Shown here in pieces: positions 33,927-46,200 of a stretch of 64,000 nt of DNA (the first letter of the stretch is position 1; each line of letters begins with the position of its first letter). The notes beneath the pieces were generated by a model, which searched no databases, was not told the origin of the DNA, and saw nothing but the letters and a program-made list of their open reading frames with translations. The stretch covers positions 1,653,337-1,717,336 of the forward strand of contig NW_006921532.1 of NCBI RefSeq assembly GCF_000340215.1. The letters are read 5' to 3'. The translations under genes and the position numbers were made by a program. Origin of the DNA: Pseudocercospora fijiensis CIRAD86. Its lineage: Eukaryota > Ascomycota > Dothideomycetes > Mycosphaerellales > Mycosphaerellaceae.

Positions 33927-35811
33927 AAACATGGGCGTGTGAGGGGGTGACGACACGGCTTGAGACTGTCCAGAGCTCGCAACACCATCTTCCGCGTCAG
34001 ACTCGCTGATACTCGCATGTCGGCCGAACTGTCCGGTTTGATCTTGCCATGGTGGCCACCGTGGCCTCGGCTGCTCCTGGCGTGGCAAATCGCTAGGTGA
34101 CATCGGCGTGGGCGGTGCCAGACTTCCTGAAGATGTCGAGCTATGGCGTGTCGTCGCATTTACGTTTGGAGAATTGAGAGCTGATTCGGTAAAGGTTCGG
34201 GCCATGGGTGAACGCTGAGCAGAGCCGGGTATTGGCTTCTGCACGCGTCCTTGCGCAACACCATTATGAATTACATTAGAAGATCGGATACGTCGCAGCT
34301 GTCCAGGAGCCGCCAGATTTTGAGAAAGCTGTGGCTGACCGGGTGATCCGGGTTGGACAGCACCACTATGAGATTGGCTTCGCATTGCGGCAGGACCAAG
34401 ATTAGCAGGCCGCGGTCTTTGACGACGTGCAGCAATACTTGCACCGTTAGCCTGCGGTGGTGCTGGCGTCTGAAATGACGAGTTTTGCGGCGGCTGTGGC
34501 GTCTGAATGGCAAATCCACTCATTTGCTCAGCGAGCATTGTTCCACTTTGCGAGCCTCTGCGGATGAATGCTTCATCGGCGGGGAAAGCCAGCGGTTGCT
34601 CGTGTTGGTACTGCTGTTGATGTGCTTGCTGCTGCTGCTGTTGCTGCTGCGCTCGTTGTTGAGCCTCAGTGAACTGCCGCTGCAGATCGCTCGGATCCAC
34701 TGGTACAGACTGGCCGGGCTGCCATTGCGAAGACGATGATGTCGTTGCAGGCTGCTGGTGAGTAGCTGTCACAAACGAGAACGGTTGGTCCTGTATGTAA
34801 GGTGCGGAAACGGACGAACTGCGGCTATCACTCCAATCAGAAGATGTCGTGGACAAAGCTGCATGGTCTTGCATGGCAGTCGAGGATGGAAACATGGATT
34901 GCTCAGATACAGTCGAGGGTATACTTGAGTCGTTGCTGGAGAGCGGTGCACCGCTGGGAGCTGGAAATGCGAATGCGTGCTGCTGCTTGAGGTCGTCTTG
35001 GTGCGGAGTGCCGAAAACCTGATTCATCAATTCGACGTCACCAGAGAAATCATGCTGCATTGCTTCAAACTGGCCCGTGGATCGCGCTTGCTGAGCCAGC
35101 ACGTCAAATTGGGCTTGTGTGAGCGTTCGGCGATTCATATCCTGAGGACTGTCAAACATGTCATTTGATGCTTGTGGTTGTAACAAGCCATGGTTGTACT
35201 GATCGCCTGCAGGTACATTGGAGTGGAATGGCAGGCCTTGCGTGTTGTGTTGATCTGGGAAGTGCGATGCCTGAGCCATAGCCATGCCATTGGCCAATTG
35301 GTCGTCCGGCATCATCGCGTAGTAGTCGGACGAGACGAAGGACGGCGATGCGTCGGAGTCGGAGCTGAAATTGAGGGCTGGTGGGTTCTGCTGCGCGAAA
35401 AGATTGTACGCGCCCTGCTGTTTCTTTGCATCTTGCTTCGATTTCGCGCGACGGTTTTGGAACCAATTCTGCGTAGAAGTTCAGCACGGAGACGACAGTA
35501 TTGCGCCAGAAAGAGCCTTGGCACACACGATCGCATTGGTCCCAGACTCGCGAATGCACTTACGTTGACCTTGTCGAGCGATACATTTAGATTCTCCGCG
35601 AAGCCTTTCTTGACTTGTGTGCTCGGCTTATTCTGCCTCTGAAACTCCGTCTCCAAGATGTCGTGTTGCTCTTTGGTCAGGCGCGGCTTGATATCAGTCA
35701 TGACCTGAGGGTAGAAGGGCGGGATGGGCGGATTTGGGAGGGATGATGCTGACGTGACAGCGTAGTGGTGGTGCTGCTTCGGAGCGCTGGCATCGAGGTA
35801 TGTCTGCGGTT

Positions 35812-35842
<31 letters not shown>

Positions 35843-35890
35843 GTGGTATGCAGAGGAGGGAGCGACGAAGGCCATTCCCGCAGCAGCCAA
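33207..35890 (-). CDS. Homeobox transcription factor
   Basis: Exons 35890-35564 and 35468-33207 give 862 residues. The 95-nt intron splits the homeodomain inside helix 3: the join gives LDKVN-NWFQNRRAK. The homeodomain is at about residues 65-124 (KPRLTKEQHDILETEFQ at its start) and keeps the helix-3 Trp, Phe, Asn and Arg contacts. A run of nine Ala precedes it. The remaining 730 residues are Gln/Pro/Ser-rich with two polyglutamine blocks (about 34630-34670 and nine Gln near 33900-33926), as in transcriptional activators. A short conserved-looking C-terminal block (KTFTFANHTPEHFEKEKIKKE) precedes a Ser-rich end. Targets are unknown. I cannot tell which named fungal homeobox protein is the orthologue. 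Confidence 0.9.
33898..33926. repeat. CAG/CTG triplet run within homeobox gene
   Basis: Nine CTG triplets on the plus strand encode polyglutamine in the homeobox protein. Such runs vary in length between isolates. Confidence 0.85.
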
Positions 35891-36069
35891 GCTCGGTGGC
35901 CAGTGAGGCGTCCAGTTCCAGTATCACAGGAAAGCAGCACAAGGCGTATGTACCTCTCCGCTCCTCCCACTCCTCGCACAAGCGCCAGCAGGAGGCGCGC
36001 AGACAGGCGCTGGCACCGAAGCAAGATGCAAAGCAGGCGGGTAAGGTAGCGGGCAGCAGCTGAGTGCTT

Positions 36070-36132
36070 CGCGCAACGCAACGGCAACGCACGCCGCGCA
36101 ACGCACGCAGCGCAACGCACGCAACGCACGCT
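36070..36132. repeat. GCAACGCACGC-type short tandem repeats
   Basis: Degenerate units of 5 and 10-11 bp built from GCAAC, GCACGC and GCAGC alternate over about 60 bp upstream of the homeobox gene. Confidence 0.6.
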
Positions 36133-37618
36133 TCGCGACCAGCAACAGCCTTGCCAGCGTGCCAGGCGAGATCAGCGCAGCGGAGGCCTCACGCGGCCCC
36201 AGCAGTCCGTGCCGTCGCGCGCTCCAAGCGAGTGTCTCCGGGCCAGGTACCTAACAACAACAAGCAGCGGGCGCGCAAAGGCAGCACACAAACGAACGAC
36301 GCTTCCAGCAGCAGCGCGGGCAGATAGATACAGGGCAAGCGAGTGTGGACGGCGACGACCGTGGGGTGTTGGACGGGGTGTCGAGCAGAGGAGAAATAGT
36401 AGGTTCCAAGACACGAGAACAGCGCACCTGGCACATCGTAGGGGGTAGAGCTGGGCAGACACTACGACTCTGGTCACCGAGAGGGCCGATGCGCACAATC
36501 CACCGCACTTTTTGCCCCGTGCGCACGCCGTGCCACCTCAGACGATTGGACGAGCTGGAGAGGAGTGCCTGCAGACTCCTCTCCAAAGCCAAAAATAACT
36601 CTGTTCCTTCGTGTCCAGCCCAGCCCAGCCCGCTGCGACGCCCAGCGCTTCACTACTCACGCTCGTCTGCTATTATTGCTGCTTGTACGTGGCCAGCACA
36701 ACGAGCGCTTGGTGTGCTATCGGCGCGCGGATTCACGAATCACAACTTCCATCATCCCAGCCGCTACCATCGTTGAAAGAGCCGCCGGCCGTTGCAAAGG
36801 AGAAGGGCGCTTGGATTGCTGGCCGATCTGCGCTGGGGCTAATCCGCGTTAGAGTTGCACTCACTAGACGTCAATCTCGAGTCCGCTAAGCTGCATGATA
36901 GCCCATCGGAGTGTTCAGGATGCTCCAGGGCGCATCAATCTTGGCCACGATGGAGTGCATGTATGTGCGTTCGCTCAGCAGCATCGACAATTGTAGAATG
37001 TATCCGGGTGTGCATGGGATAGAAAGCGATGGCATACTGGGCACAAGATCGATCTCATACATACATAATCAGCTTGCAATTCTGGGCTGGCTGTGAGGCA
37101 CCCCGGTCGGGCTGGAGAGTAGCGACGGGACGTCTGATGAACAGAGCCAGATCACCCATGACGACTTGCTCTGGGGAAGAACCTGGTGTCATGCTCAAGG
37201 GTCTGGACTCTGGCGAAGCGTGTCTGATCGGTGAGAAGCCGTTCATCAGGCGCGAGTATCCGTATGCGTATCCGGTGCCACACCGCCAAGCCGCTTCCAA
37301 CGTGCTGATGATCGTGAGGTTTTGTGTGTAAGGCCGGGAAAGCGAGCGAGGTGATGTATGTCCTGCGTATGTGGCATGTACGTGTAGCCCGAAGCTGGAC
37401 TGCTGCAGCGAAAGGCGCGTGGCGTTCCAAGCCTTGCGTCGGACAGCGGAGAGCTCTGATGATGTGAGTCTGAGCAAAGCAGGCACCCCAATTTCCACGC
37501 CGCTGTCCCCGAACACATCGAAGAGACAGCTCCGCGTGCAGCGCAATCGTGGAGCGCATCGCATCGCTTCGACTTCTCGGCGTCCAAGCAGTCGTGCCGG
37601 TTGAGCCGACACCTTCCT

Positions 37619-37683
37619 TCAACCATCACCATCACCATCACCATCACCATCACCATCGCCATCACCATCGCCATCACCATCAC
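37619..37683. repeat. CACCAT microsatellite
   Basis: About ten hexamer copies of CACCAT/CATCAC, two with CATCGC, in tandem. Read in different frames it gives His, Met-Val or Thr-Ile runs, which explains several spurious frames here. Confidence 0.9.
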
Positions 37684-38655
37684 CGTCGTGACATCGTCTC
37701 ACCTGGTGGTGGCACTGGTGGCATGGGACATGGGGCATGGGCACTGGAGCAGACTCAGCAGAGGTCGGAGCCCTTCCGCGAAACTTCGCGATCCCTCAGG
37801 GATGGTACCTTGCATGAAGTCGTCTTGTGCAACCGTGCAGCTGCGCGCGCCCGTCGCCTTGGAGATTAATAATTGACGATGATGGAGAGAAGCCAGCAGG
37901 CGAAAACACAAGACTACGCATGGATTATTGCACGTTGAACATCTTCCCGGGATTATGCGCAACCGACTGCTTTCACAGGAAACGCATCTCTCCATATGCC
38001 TTCATACAGTACATCTTGGGAACGGCATCGACGCGTGTGCGAGTCAAGTCACTACTAGCAACCTTTGTTTATTACTCCGAGTCCGTGACGAGACAAGACT
38101 CAAGCAAGCTTGTGCATGACAGCAACGTGCATCAACTTCGGTGCCGCTGAAGTTATTTCAGCATATCGAGCTGGCCTATCCCAGCACTGGCCGCACCTCG
38201 AGCTCCTCGACACCATGGCTACGAGAGCAGGGGCGAGGGGTGAAGTGGGCTGACGCATAGTTAGTAGAGGCTGCTCTCTGGGTCTCTGCATAGCGCCTCC
38301 AGCACGAATGTGGCCTCAAAAAGTAAGTGCTGGTAAGGAACAACTTCATTGACTCAAATCGCAACGAGCCAAGATAGGTATCTTCCATATGAAGCAAATT
38401 CCTTATGGAGTCCAGGAGACACGCAAATGAAGGCACATACACTCGATTATGATTAGCAAAATTGGCATATCAGACAACTTCCCTAACCTGAGTGGATACA
38501 TGTGTGAAATACATTACCTAATTCCTGACTCAATCTTGGCTCACCTCCAGCTTCAGGCCTACTTGGCACTTGAACGATCAATTCAACAGCATCATTCTTG
38601 CGGAATATGCTGAATAATGGAGAACGCGGCACTTTTGGAGGGTTCACTGTTCAGG

Positions 38656-41295
38656 ATGTGGAGAGAAATGCATCTCACGCCTCGTGCTCTGGTCTTGGCC
38701 ATCCCATTGGCTGCATCCGAACATGCAGCTTCCAGATCAACGCCCTATTAACAACCTGCTGACCTCTACGATCCTGTCATCAGTTTTCGGTCGCGCGTTG
38801 CCACTCGCGGGAAAAAAGCTAACGAGCAAGCAAAGCTTGACGTCCGTGAGCTCTATCAAAAGTCGCTCGAGCCTGCCATTCAGCAGCATTGAAAATGCAT
38901 GAACACTTGTATGTGATCGATAATCAGGAATGAATCGTGAGACAAGTCGTGCTGACTAGAGTAGCCATATTCGACGCTCCGAGACCGCGGAGCAGAGGCA
39001 ATACGAGCAAGAGATCCATGATCGACAGGATCTCTGCTCTACGCCTGGGGATATTCATTCCGACATGGACGAAAAGATGCGAATCTCAGACGATGAGACC
39101 AAGAAGGAAGGCCCAATGAAGCGATTTTATCACAAGGTCGTGAAACCTGCTTTCCCTGAAGCCATTACAGACATCAAAATCATGTGTGTTCTGCGTACTC
39201 TAAGGAGGTGTACTCTTGGCTCGAATAGCTGCTGACTTCAGCATGCGATGAGTTAGGGGAGGAATGACCGCATTAGAGACGCGTGTCAAGCATGAAATTC
39301 AAAACTCTAAGCTATTTCCCGAGATCGAAAGAATCGCTCAAGTGAGAAGAGGCATTGAGTTGTGCCCCGAAGAGTTGGCCTTCCTAGCCAAACGGAAAGC
39401 CCATTGCAGAGACGCCTTCGCCAAGTATATCGGTGTTGATCCTCTCGATGTGAATGCAGAAGATGTTCCTACCGTCTCATTTGGGGGAAGCGGTGGTGGC
39501 TTTAGAGCTATGGTGAGCATCGAAAGAACACCGATTGTCCTCTGACCGCTGAATCTGCCAAGATCGGGACATTAGGCTATTGCGAAGAGATGAAGCAAAC
39601 AGGCCTTTGGGATTGCCTCACGTACGTCGCAGGCGTCTCCGGGTCCTGTTGGGCTCTGGCGACTTACTACACGTTCGGCAAGGACAGCATGCAGGCAGTA
39701 CTTGATCACTGCAAGAAGCGGTTCTCGCCCTATCATCCACTATCAGGCGATGCGATACGTACACTTTTAAGTGTTCCCGGAGGTGCCAGAATCACACTCG
39801 GTCCGCTGATTCAGAAAAGAAAAAGCGGCCTCGAGATAGTTGCAATGGACCTTTACTCTGTCTTCACCACTGGATGGATCTTTTTTCAAGATGACCCGAT
39901 CAGTCATCCTGGAGGCCATGCCCAACGAGTGGTTGCGGGAATGCAGAAGTCTTGGTAGAAGTGGTCGACAGCTCGTCAGTACACAGATGACGGCACCGAT
40001 CCGCTCCCTATCATCACTGCCATTCGCCATGAGCGACCATGGAGAGACTGGGAAGACAAAGAGCATCCTTTCAAAGATGGTGACCATACGAGTGGCAACC
40101 ACACAGACGCGACAGAGGCATGGTTTCAGGTGAGATCCAGCAAAATTGTCGACGAAAGATGATTGACAGCTCAATGCAGTGGTTTGAAATGACTCCGTAT
40201 GAAGTTGGTGCGCTATAGCTGCAACCCCTTTGCAGGTTAAATACTGATGATAGCTAGGCCGCGATGAGATTGAGGCCTGGGTACCAACGTGGGGATTTGG
40301 ACGACCGTTCGAACAGGGCAAGAGCACAATGCAGCTACCAGAGCAGTCTCTAGCCTTACTCCTTGGACTGGCTACAAGCGCACCGGCCGGGCCCCTCACT
40401 TCGTATATATCAACGATCAGTCGGAACCTGCCAGGAGGCTTCCTGGGAAGCACTGTGCATAAGATGGCGCACGCCGTCACCAAATTCTGGGGCAAGGACG
40501 GCACCGAGGAATTTCAGAACCACCATCCTCTCCACGCGTGCAACGAGCATAACTTCAGTATGGGATTCGTCCGGCATGAGGAGACGGGTGGCTGATCTTG
40601 ACACAGTGTATCACTTCTCGCACGTGGAGCCTGGCAAAGGCAGGCCGCCAGGGCTCGAGAACTCACCAAGAATACATTTGATCGATAGTGGCATGGACAA
40701 CAACAGTCCCACCTACGTCCTTCTCCACCCAAATCGAGATGCTGACGTAATCATAAACATGGACGCGTCCAGCAATGTCCAGAAGGATACATTCCAAGAA
40801 AGAGTTGATCAGATAGGAAGCCGAAGAGGACTGCAATTCACGAAGCGACACGACATCAAGCCCGGCGAAGATGAGAAGGACCCGCACCGCTTCAACGGCT
40901 TGTATGCGCAACTCTACGACGGCAAGCCCGCACCAAGACCGGAAACTGTAATTGATAGTTATGGTCGCACCGTCGTGAATCCGTAAGTGAAGAGCGAGAC
41001 ATCGTGGCACCTAGACTGACTGTGGCCGTCTAGTCCAGCACCTCTGTCCACAAAGGAATGCACGATGATATACATGCCTCTGTTACCGAACGAGAAAGCT
41101 GTGCCTGACTTCGATCCTTCCACTGCAAAATTGAGCGGATCGTATAACCTTGTATGGACGGCGGAGCAGGTGGAGACACTAGTCAAGGTTTGCAGAGCCA
41201 ACTTTGACGAGGCTCAGGGTACGATTAAGGAAGCCTTACACGAAGCTTGGCAACGAAAGAAGGCTGCGAGGGAGGCTAAAGAGGAACAGCGTTGA
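38656..41295 (+). pseudogene. Cytosolic phospholipase A2 (PlaA-like), apparently broken
   Basis: The locus encodes a fungal cytosolic PLA2 (patatin-like/lysophospholipase catalytic fold). Recognisable parts are FGGSGGGFRAM (oxyanion loop, about 39478-39512), GVSGSCW (nucleophile Ser, about 39630), WFEMTPYEVG, GRPFEQGKSTMQLPEQS, FQNHHPLHACNEHNF, and LIDSGMDNN (catalytic Asp, about 40680). Introns 39184-39256, 39513-39562, 40130-40179, 40208-40257, 40558-40606 and 40983-41033 all splice in phase. Three lesions are seen. There is a TAA at 38749-38751 after MWREMH...STPY, and a TAG at 39956-39958 between two Trp codons of a coding exon. There is also a lost splice junction between LEPAIQQH (ending about 38890) and the TAEQRQYEQE exon (from about 38977). 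Outside these points the protein looks well preserved, so inactivation is recent or the assembly has errors. Confidence 0.75.
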
Positions 41296-41489
41296 ATGAT
41301 GATGGAGCGTTGCGCCGTGTGGAATCTACCTTCTAGATCTAAGAATCCAATCCAAACGCTATGCAACGAAGTCACGCACCTCTAGAGCCTTCCCGTCTCG
41401 CCGTGGTGCATTATCACCACAGCCTCTATCGCTCCATATTCCTCGCCCGCCCTTCCTTCAACCAACCAACGCATCCCTAATCTCAACCG

Positions 41490-42188
41490 TCACAACACCA
41501 CTCTTCCCATCAACCTCTCCATCCCCACACTCCTCAAATCCCTCACAATCCAATCCGCACCCGCCTCCCTCAACACCTCAACATCATGCGTCGTAGCCAA
41601 AGCCAGCACTTTAAACCCCGCCGCCTTACCCGCCTTCACACCAGACGGCGCATCCTCAAGCACCAAAATGTCCCCCTCACCCATCCCACGAACCCCCAAC
41701 CTCTTCGCCCCCTCCAAATACGGCTCAGGATGCGGTTTCCCCTTTCCAACCTCCTCCGCCGTAACCAAAACCCCCGGAACCGCCAGTCCCATCCTCTCCA
41801 ACCACCCCCTAACAAGCGGCTTCGTCCCCGACGTAACAATCGCCCACGGCGCCCTCACACCCTCCAACTCCCTTAAAATCTCCCTCGCACCAGGAACCTC
41901 TACCGCATCATTCCCATAAAGTTTCGGAATTTGGCCTTCAGCTTTACACACATACTCCCAATTCGCGCGTTCCGGACACAGAATTTCGAGCACGTCGATA
42001 CTCCTTCGACCGTGCGAAGTTTTGAGGATTTCCGATCCAGAGATTCCGATTTCTTGGCCGATTTGGTGCCAGTGTTTTATGATTGCGTTTGTGGAATCTA
42101 TGATGGTGCCGTCCATGTCAAAGAGGAGGGCGGAGAAATTTTGAGTCGTGGGCGGGGCGGAGAAGTTGTTGGTTTCGTGGTGAGGCAT
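41490..42188 (-). CDS. HAD-superfamily phosphatase, GPP/DOG type
   Basis: A single exon of 232 residues, the usual size for the glycerol-3-phosphate / 2-deoxyglucose-6-phosphate phosphatase group. HAD motif I is LLFDMDGTIID near residue 24, motif II is IVTSGTKPL near 113, motif III is the Lys of GKGKPHPEPYL near 150, and motif IV is VLEDAPSGVKAG near 178. A helical cap with HGRRSIDVL follows motif I. These residues support hydrolysis of a small sugar or polyol phosphate with magnesium; the substrate is not determined by sequence. The coding strand is unusually G-rich and its complement C-rich. It is convergent with the cPLA2 locus, leaving 194 bp. Confidence 0.88.
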   Translation of the reverse strand: MPHHETNNFSAPPTTQNFSALLFDMDGTIIDSTNAIIKHWHQIGQEIGISGSEILKTSHGRRSIDVLEILCPERANWEYVCKAEGQIPKLYGNDAVEVPGAREILRELEGVRAPWAIVTSGTKPLVRGWLERMGLAVPGVLVTAEEVGKGKPHPEPYLEGAKRLGVRGMGEGDILVLEDAPSGVKAGKAAGFKVLALATTHDVEVLREAGADWIVRDLRSVGMERLMGRVVL

Positions 42189-43204
42189 TTTGAAATGATG
42201 AGTTTCGAGGGAATAATTGGATGGGTATGTGGTGGTGGTCTGTTGCGGTGCCTGTATATGAGGAAAGTGCTTCTTGTGTAGGGGCTACGAAGGCAGGAAG
42301 AGAAACTTTTTCCAACTGTCAAATACTTGGCCTTTTGTCGTCAATTATGAATGGCAGTCGCAGCGCTGTCGTTGGCGGGAGGCGAAAGATTCTGTTCCGC
42401 TCCGACACGAAGAGCGAGCGGCACGGCTAATTTCGGGATGCCGACGGCTTCTCACCTCATCTGGGCTGGAGGGCATTATTCTTCAAGCAAGAATGAGACA
42501 AGGAAGTAAGGCGCGGTGCGTAAGATCTTGCCGGACATTTAGAGTAGTGTTTTTCTCAGCCAGGTCGCTGCTACGCTGCTAAACCTATTTGCATAATCAT
42601 GTAAACACAACGCAAGCTCGCCCCGACGCGAAATGCATTCGATAGCGCATCAATGCCCTACCGTAGACGGCGGGCTGCGAAGCTTGCGATGAGAGAAGAA
42701 AGAGCAATACATCTGATCCTCTGCATGGCACAAACATCATCGCTTGAACGTCCTTGAGAAAAAAGCCACATCCATCAACATATCTCACGCGAACCAATCC
42801 ATAACGCCCCTTCCAGCACCTCGCCGCCTCGTGGCCTATGCATGCGGTGATGATCCGTCAATCGAAAAGGTCCGTATGGTAACTCATGCTTTTGTTTTCT
42901 GTCAGAAAGGTATGCAACCAAGTCCAAATAATCCGAGGGTCCCCGCTAACGCCGGACTTCCTAAGCCAAAAAATATGCCACATCCGCTTGGCAAAGACAT
43001 CGACAATCGCGGAGTAGTGGCAGACGTGTCGAGAGAGCTCGGGTGTCGTCGCGGAGCTGTAATTATTGAGACTTGTACTTTGGTGACAGCGAGCCAAAGC
43101 CGTAAGGACTTGGCAGACCACGGACAAACCCCTTTTTTGCTGTGAGATCTCCACTCAGCCATGAAATGATAGGTATAAGGTACCCAGCAATGAATGATGA
43201 GGCC
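42189..43204. other. Intergenic, no supported gene
   Basis: One kilobase between a minus-strand start (HAD) and a minus-strand stop (LARP-like). A 133-codon plus-strand frame at 42744-43145 and a 98-codon minus frame opposite it lack any domain or splice support and are not called. Confidence 0.5.
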
Positions 43205-46200
43205 TCATGCGTCCAGTCGGTCTTTCATATCCTGGTCGAGAAGGTCGGTCAACTTCTTGCGGTTCTTGACATTCAACGCCCCGTCACGATAGGCCTGTCG
43301 TAGTTGCTTGAAAGCGGCACCTTGAAGAATTGCAGGTTCGTTTTTGACCAATTCAACGTAGTCCTTGACTACGTGCTCTCGGATAGGACTGGGGCTGGAG
43401 AGAGCTTTCGCGTAGAATTGGACAAGATTTTGCAAGCCCGTGTCGTTGTGACGTTCTTGTGCGTCGTTGTTCGCAAAGAATTTGAATTCTCCATAGACTT
43501 TGTTGTTGAAGTTGCGGATCAAGAAGTGGGACCAGAATTGGTACAGCACGTCAAGATCATAGGGACAAGTACCAGTCGCAGCTTCTTCCCGCTGGGAGAG
43601 TGCCCTCACTCGGAGTGCGTGATATGGCTCGTGGGTCGAGTTCTCTGGATACTGTTCTGTAGGAATCTCCTTATCCTTGATCCATAGAAGTGTGTAACCC
43701 TTGCCATTGCTCTTCTCGGGAGAACGATCGTGGCTTGGGCTGGCATGTCGACTGATGCTTGGGCTGCTGCTACCGTTGACAAGAGGTTCACCATTTGTCT
43801 TTGGCTTCGCTCCTTCATCGTTTGACTTCTCCATCTCGGTGAAAATGCTGCGTGTATCTATTGATCCATTGGAGAATGTCCGTGAAGCGTGGGGTTGTTT
43901 CGCCGAGCTGGGCTTGACCACTACAGTCAATATGTGCATCTGATCGTCTGGAAACACGTCCGGCTCATGATGAGCATGGCCCGAAGCACCGACGAACGAC
44001 TGGCCAGGAGAGACACTGTTCTCGCGGATAGGTGACTTCGTAGCACGGCCTCGATGATCGTCGCCATTAGTGAGCTCGCCGTACTGTTCCCCGAGAAGGG
44101 AGAATGGGTGGTATTGGGAGCCGTTCACAGCATAGCCTGGATCGAAAGACCTCCGATGTTGTGCATCTGGCACACCTGCAGACAGTGGTCCCCGGTATGG
44201 TGGAGGCGGCGCAACAAACAGCTGTTGCGGCACCTCAGGGCGGCGAAGCTCTTGCGGGTCGTCATTCTGTACCGATACGTCGCGCTGCTCCTTTGGCAGC
44301 AGGAACTGGTCCCAGCCCTCTCGTTTGCGGAGGCGCAGTTTGCCGTCGTCAACACCATATCTGATATCAATGTTGTCGGATTTCAAGCAAACAGCTTTGA
44401 GTAATTCCTTGTCCTGTGTGAGATGCTTGATGCGGTTGAAGTTGGCAATGATGTCAAGAAAGACATAACCCTGCGAATCCATGTTCTTGCGTAGAAACAT
44501 ATCTTTCAACAAGTTGTCGATGGAGAAATAGTACTCAAGCTGAGTGCTAACCATGTCCATCAAGTAGGTGTGATCAATGTATGGTGGGTATGGCATGGCG
44601 GTCATTGGAACGCCACCGAAGTCATACATGCCCGGATAATATGTCTGCACTGGTGGCAGCTGAGCTGCAGGACCATAAGTCGCAAAGCGTTGCGGAAAGG
44701 TATTGTCAATAGGAATGGATTGCGAGCGTGGACCACTGCCACGCCAGCTGCCGCGACCTTGCTGGCTGAATCCAAAGACACCACGACCAGACTGGTAGGA
44801 TGCAGGAACACCAAAGGCAGCGGTAAGGTCAGCGTGGCCATTAACGAATGCTTGGGCTGCTTGATGACCATTCGTATATTCTCGCGAGCCACCCCGGCCA
44901 CGGCCATTACGTTTCCCTCCTCGTGGTGCTCCGTTCCACTCTCTTTGGTCGAAGCTTCGAGATTCCTTCTTGCTATCGGCAGACAGCTTCTTCGAGGATT
45001 CTCGTGCGGTATCGACGGCCTCGCGAGTGGTCTCGGCATCGCTGCCCTGTCGTGGGATGGGCTCGGGAATCTTCACGTCCCGTGCTTCAAGATTTTCCGG
45101 TGACTTGGTGCGATATGTCTCAGTCACTTTCTGGGAGGGCGCGATGCCCTCGCCACCAGAGATCGAATGTGTTGAGTTCTTGGCCTGGTTTTGAGCACGT
45201 GTACGGCTTCCATCTCGAGATGCATCTGCCGCAGATTGACGGGTGGGCTTGGGTGGTGGTGGCATAGACTCACGTTCGGCCACATCCGAACGATCACGCG
45301 AGCTTGTCTCTTTGCCAGCATCGGTCTCACTTTGTGAGCCTTCCTTTCTTGGAGCATTACGATCACCCTTGGAGCCGTTGGGTCCTCCACGGAGACCACC
45401 ACGACCGCGGGTTGATGCACCACCACGTCCACCTCGCTCACCAGAGCCTCGTGGACGATTCATCTCCTCAGTCTCCCAGACAATATTCGGAGTGACTGCA
45501 TATGGGGTCCACTTCGTCTTCTCGCGAGGCTTTGCCTCGGCTGCATCAGCGTCTCCAGTACTCTCGATCTCCTTTTCAGCTGGACGCTCTTTGCGATCCT
45601 TATCCTCGGCCTTGTCAGCCTTGTCAGGAGTTGGCCACGAAATCTCATCCTTCACAGGGGGTGGTACTGCGGTCAAGTTTGGCAGACTCTGAGCTTCACG
45701 CTGAGCAGCACGCGGTACCGGTGGTGTAGAGTCGGTGCGGGCAGTTTCTGTAGTCGTTTTTGAGTTCTGACGAACATTAGTGCGCACGTTGGCACGCTTA
45801 CCTTGCGGCTTCTTGGTCTCAGTCGCGGAGGGCTGGTCGACTTCCCGCGCAATGCTAGTGACTGAGTTGGCCTTCTTTCTCGCATCTGCTTGAGGCTTTT
45901 GGTTCTCCTTGTTGGCTGGCGCCGGAGATGCAACAGGAGATGGTTTCGATGGCTGAGGAAGTGACACTGCTCTGGCTTTCTGCTCTTCCGCGCGTCTGGC
46001 CCACGGATTGACTGCAGGTGGTGTGGATTCTGTAAGGACGACCAGCTTTGGCTCAGGCTTTGGTGTGGATGCCTCCTTGGCGTCCTTGTCACCCTTCTTA
46101 CCACTCTTCCGTGAAGAACGCTCGTCAGACTTCTCAGTCTTGTCGTGGTTCTGACGCTCCTTCCGCTCTGCTATCCACGAAGGCTCAGAATTTTGCGACT

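Larger units (their letters stand above)
35891..38655. promoter_or_regulatory. Long gene-free region upstream of homeobox gene
   Basis: About 2.8 kb with no supported gene lies between the homeobox start (minus) and the cPLA2 locus (plus). Many overlapping frames are open because of high GC content and simple repeats, but none has a domain. It holds a GCAACGCACGC-type repeat patch (about 36070-36132), pyrimidine-rich stretches near 36600-36670 and a CACCAT microsatellite at 37619-37683. A long leader or promoter is expected for a regulatory gene. A non-coding RNA cannot be excluded from sequence alone. Confidence 0.5.

Noticed and set aside
36064..37877. Many GC-rich ORFs, including Met-Val and His runs
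   Set aside because: Open frames caused by simple repeats such as the CACCAT microsatellite; no domain found.
42744..43145. 133-codon plus-strand ORF
   Set aside because: No domain, no conserved motif recognised, and the opposite strand is equally open.
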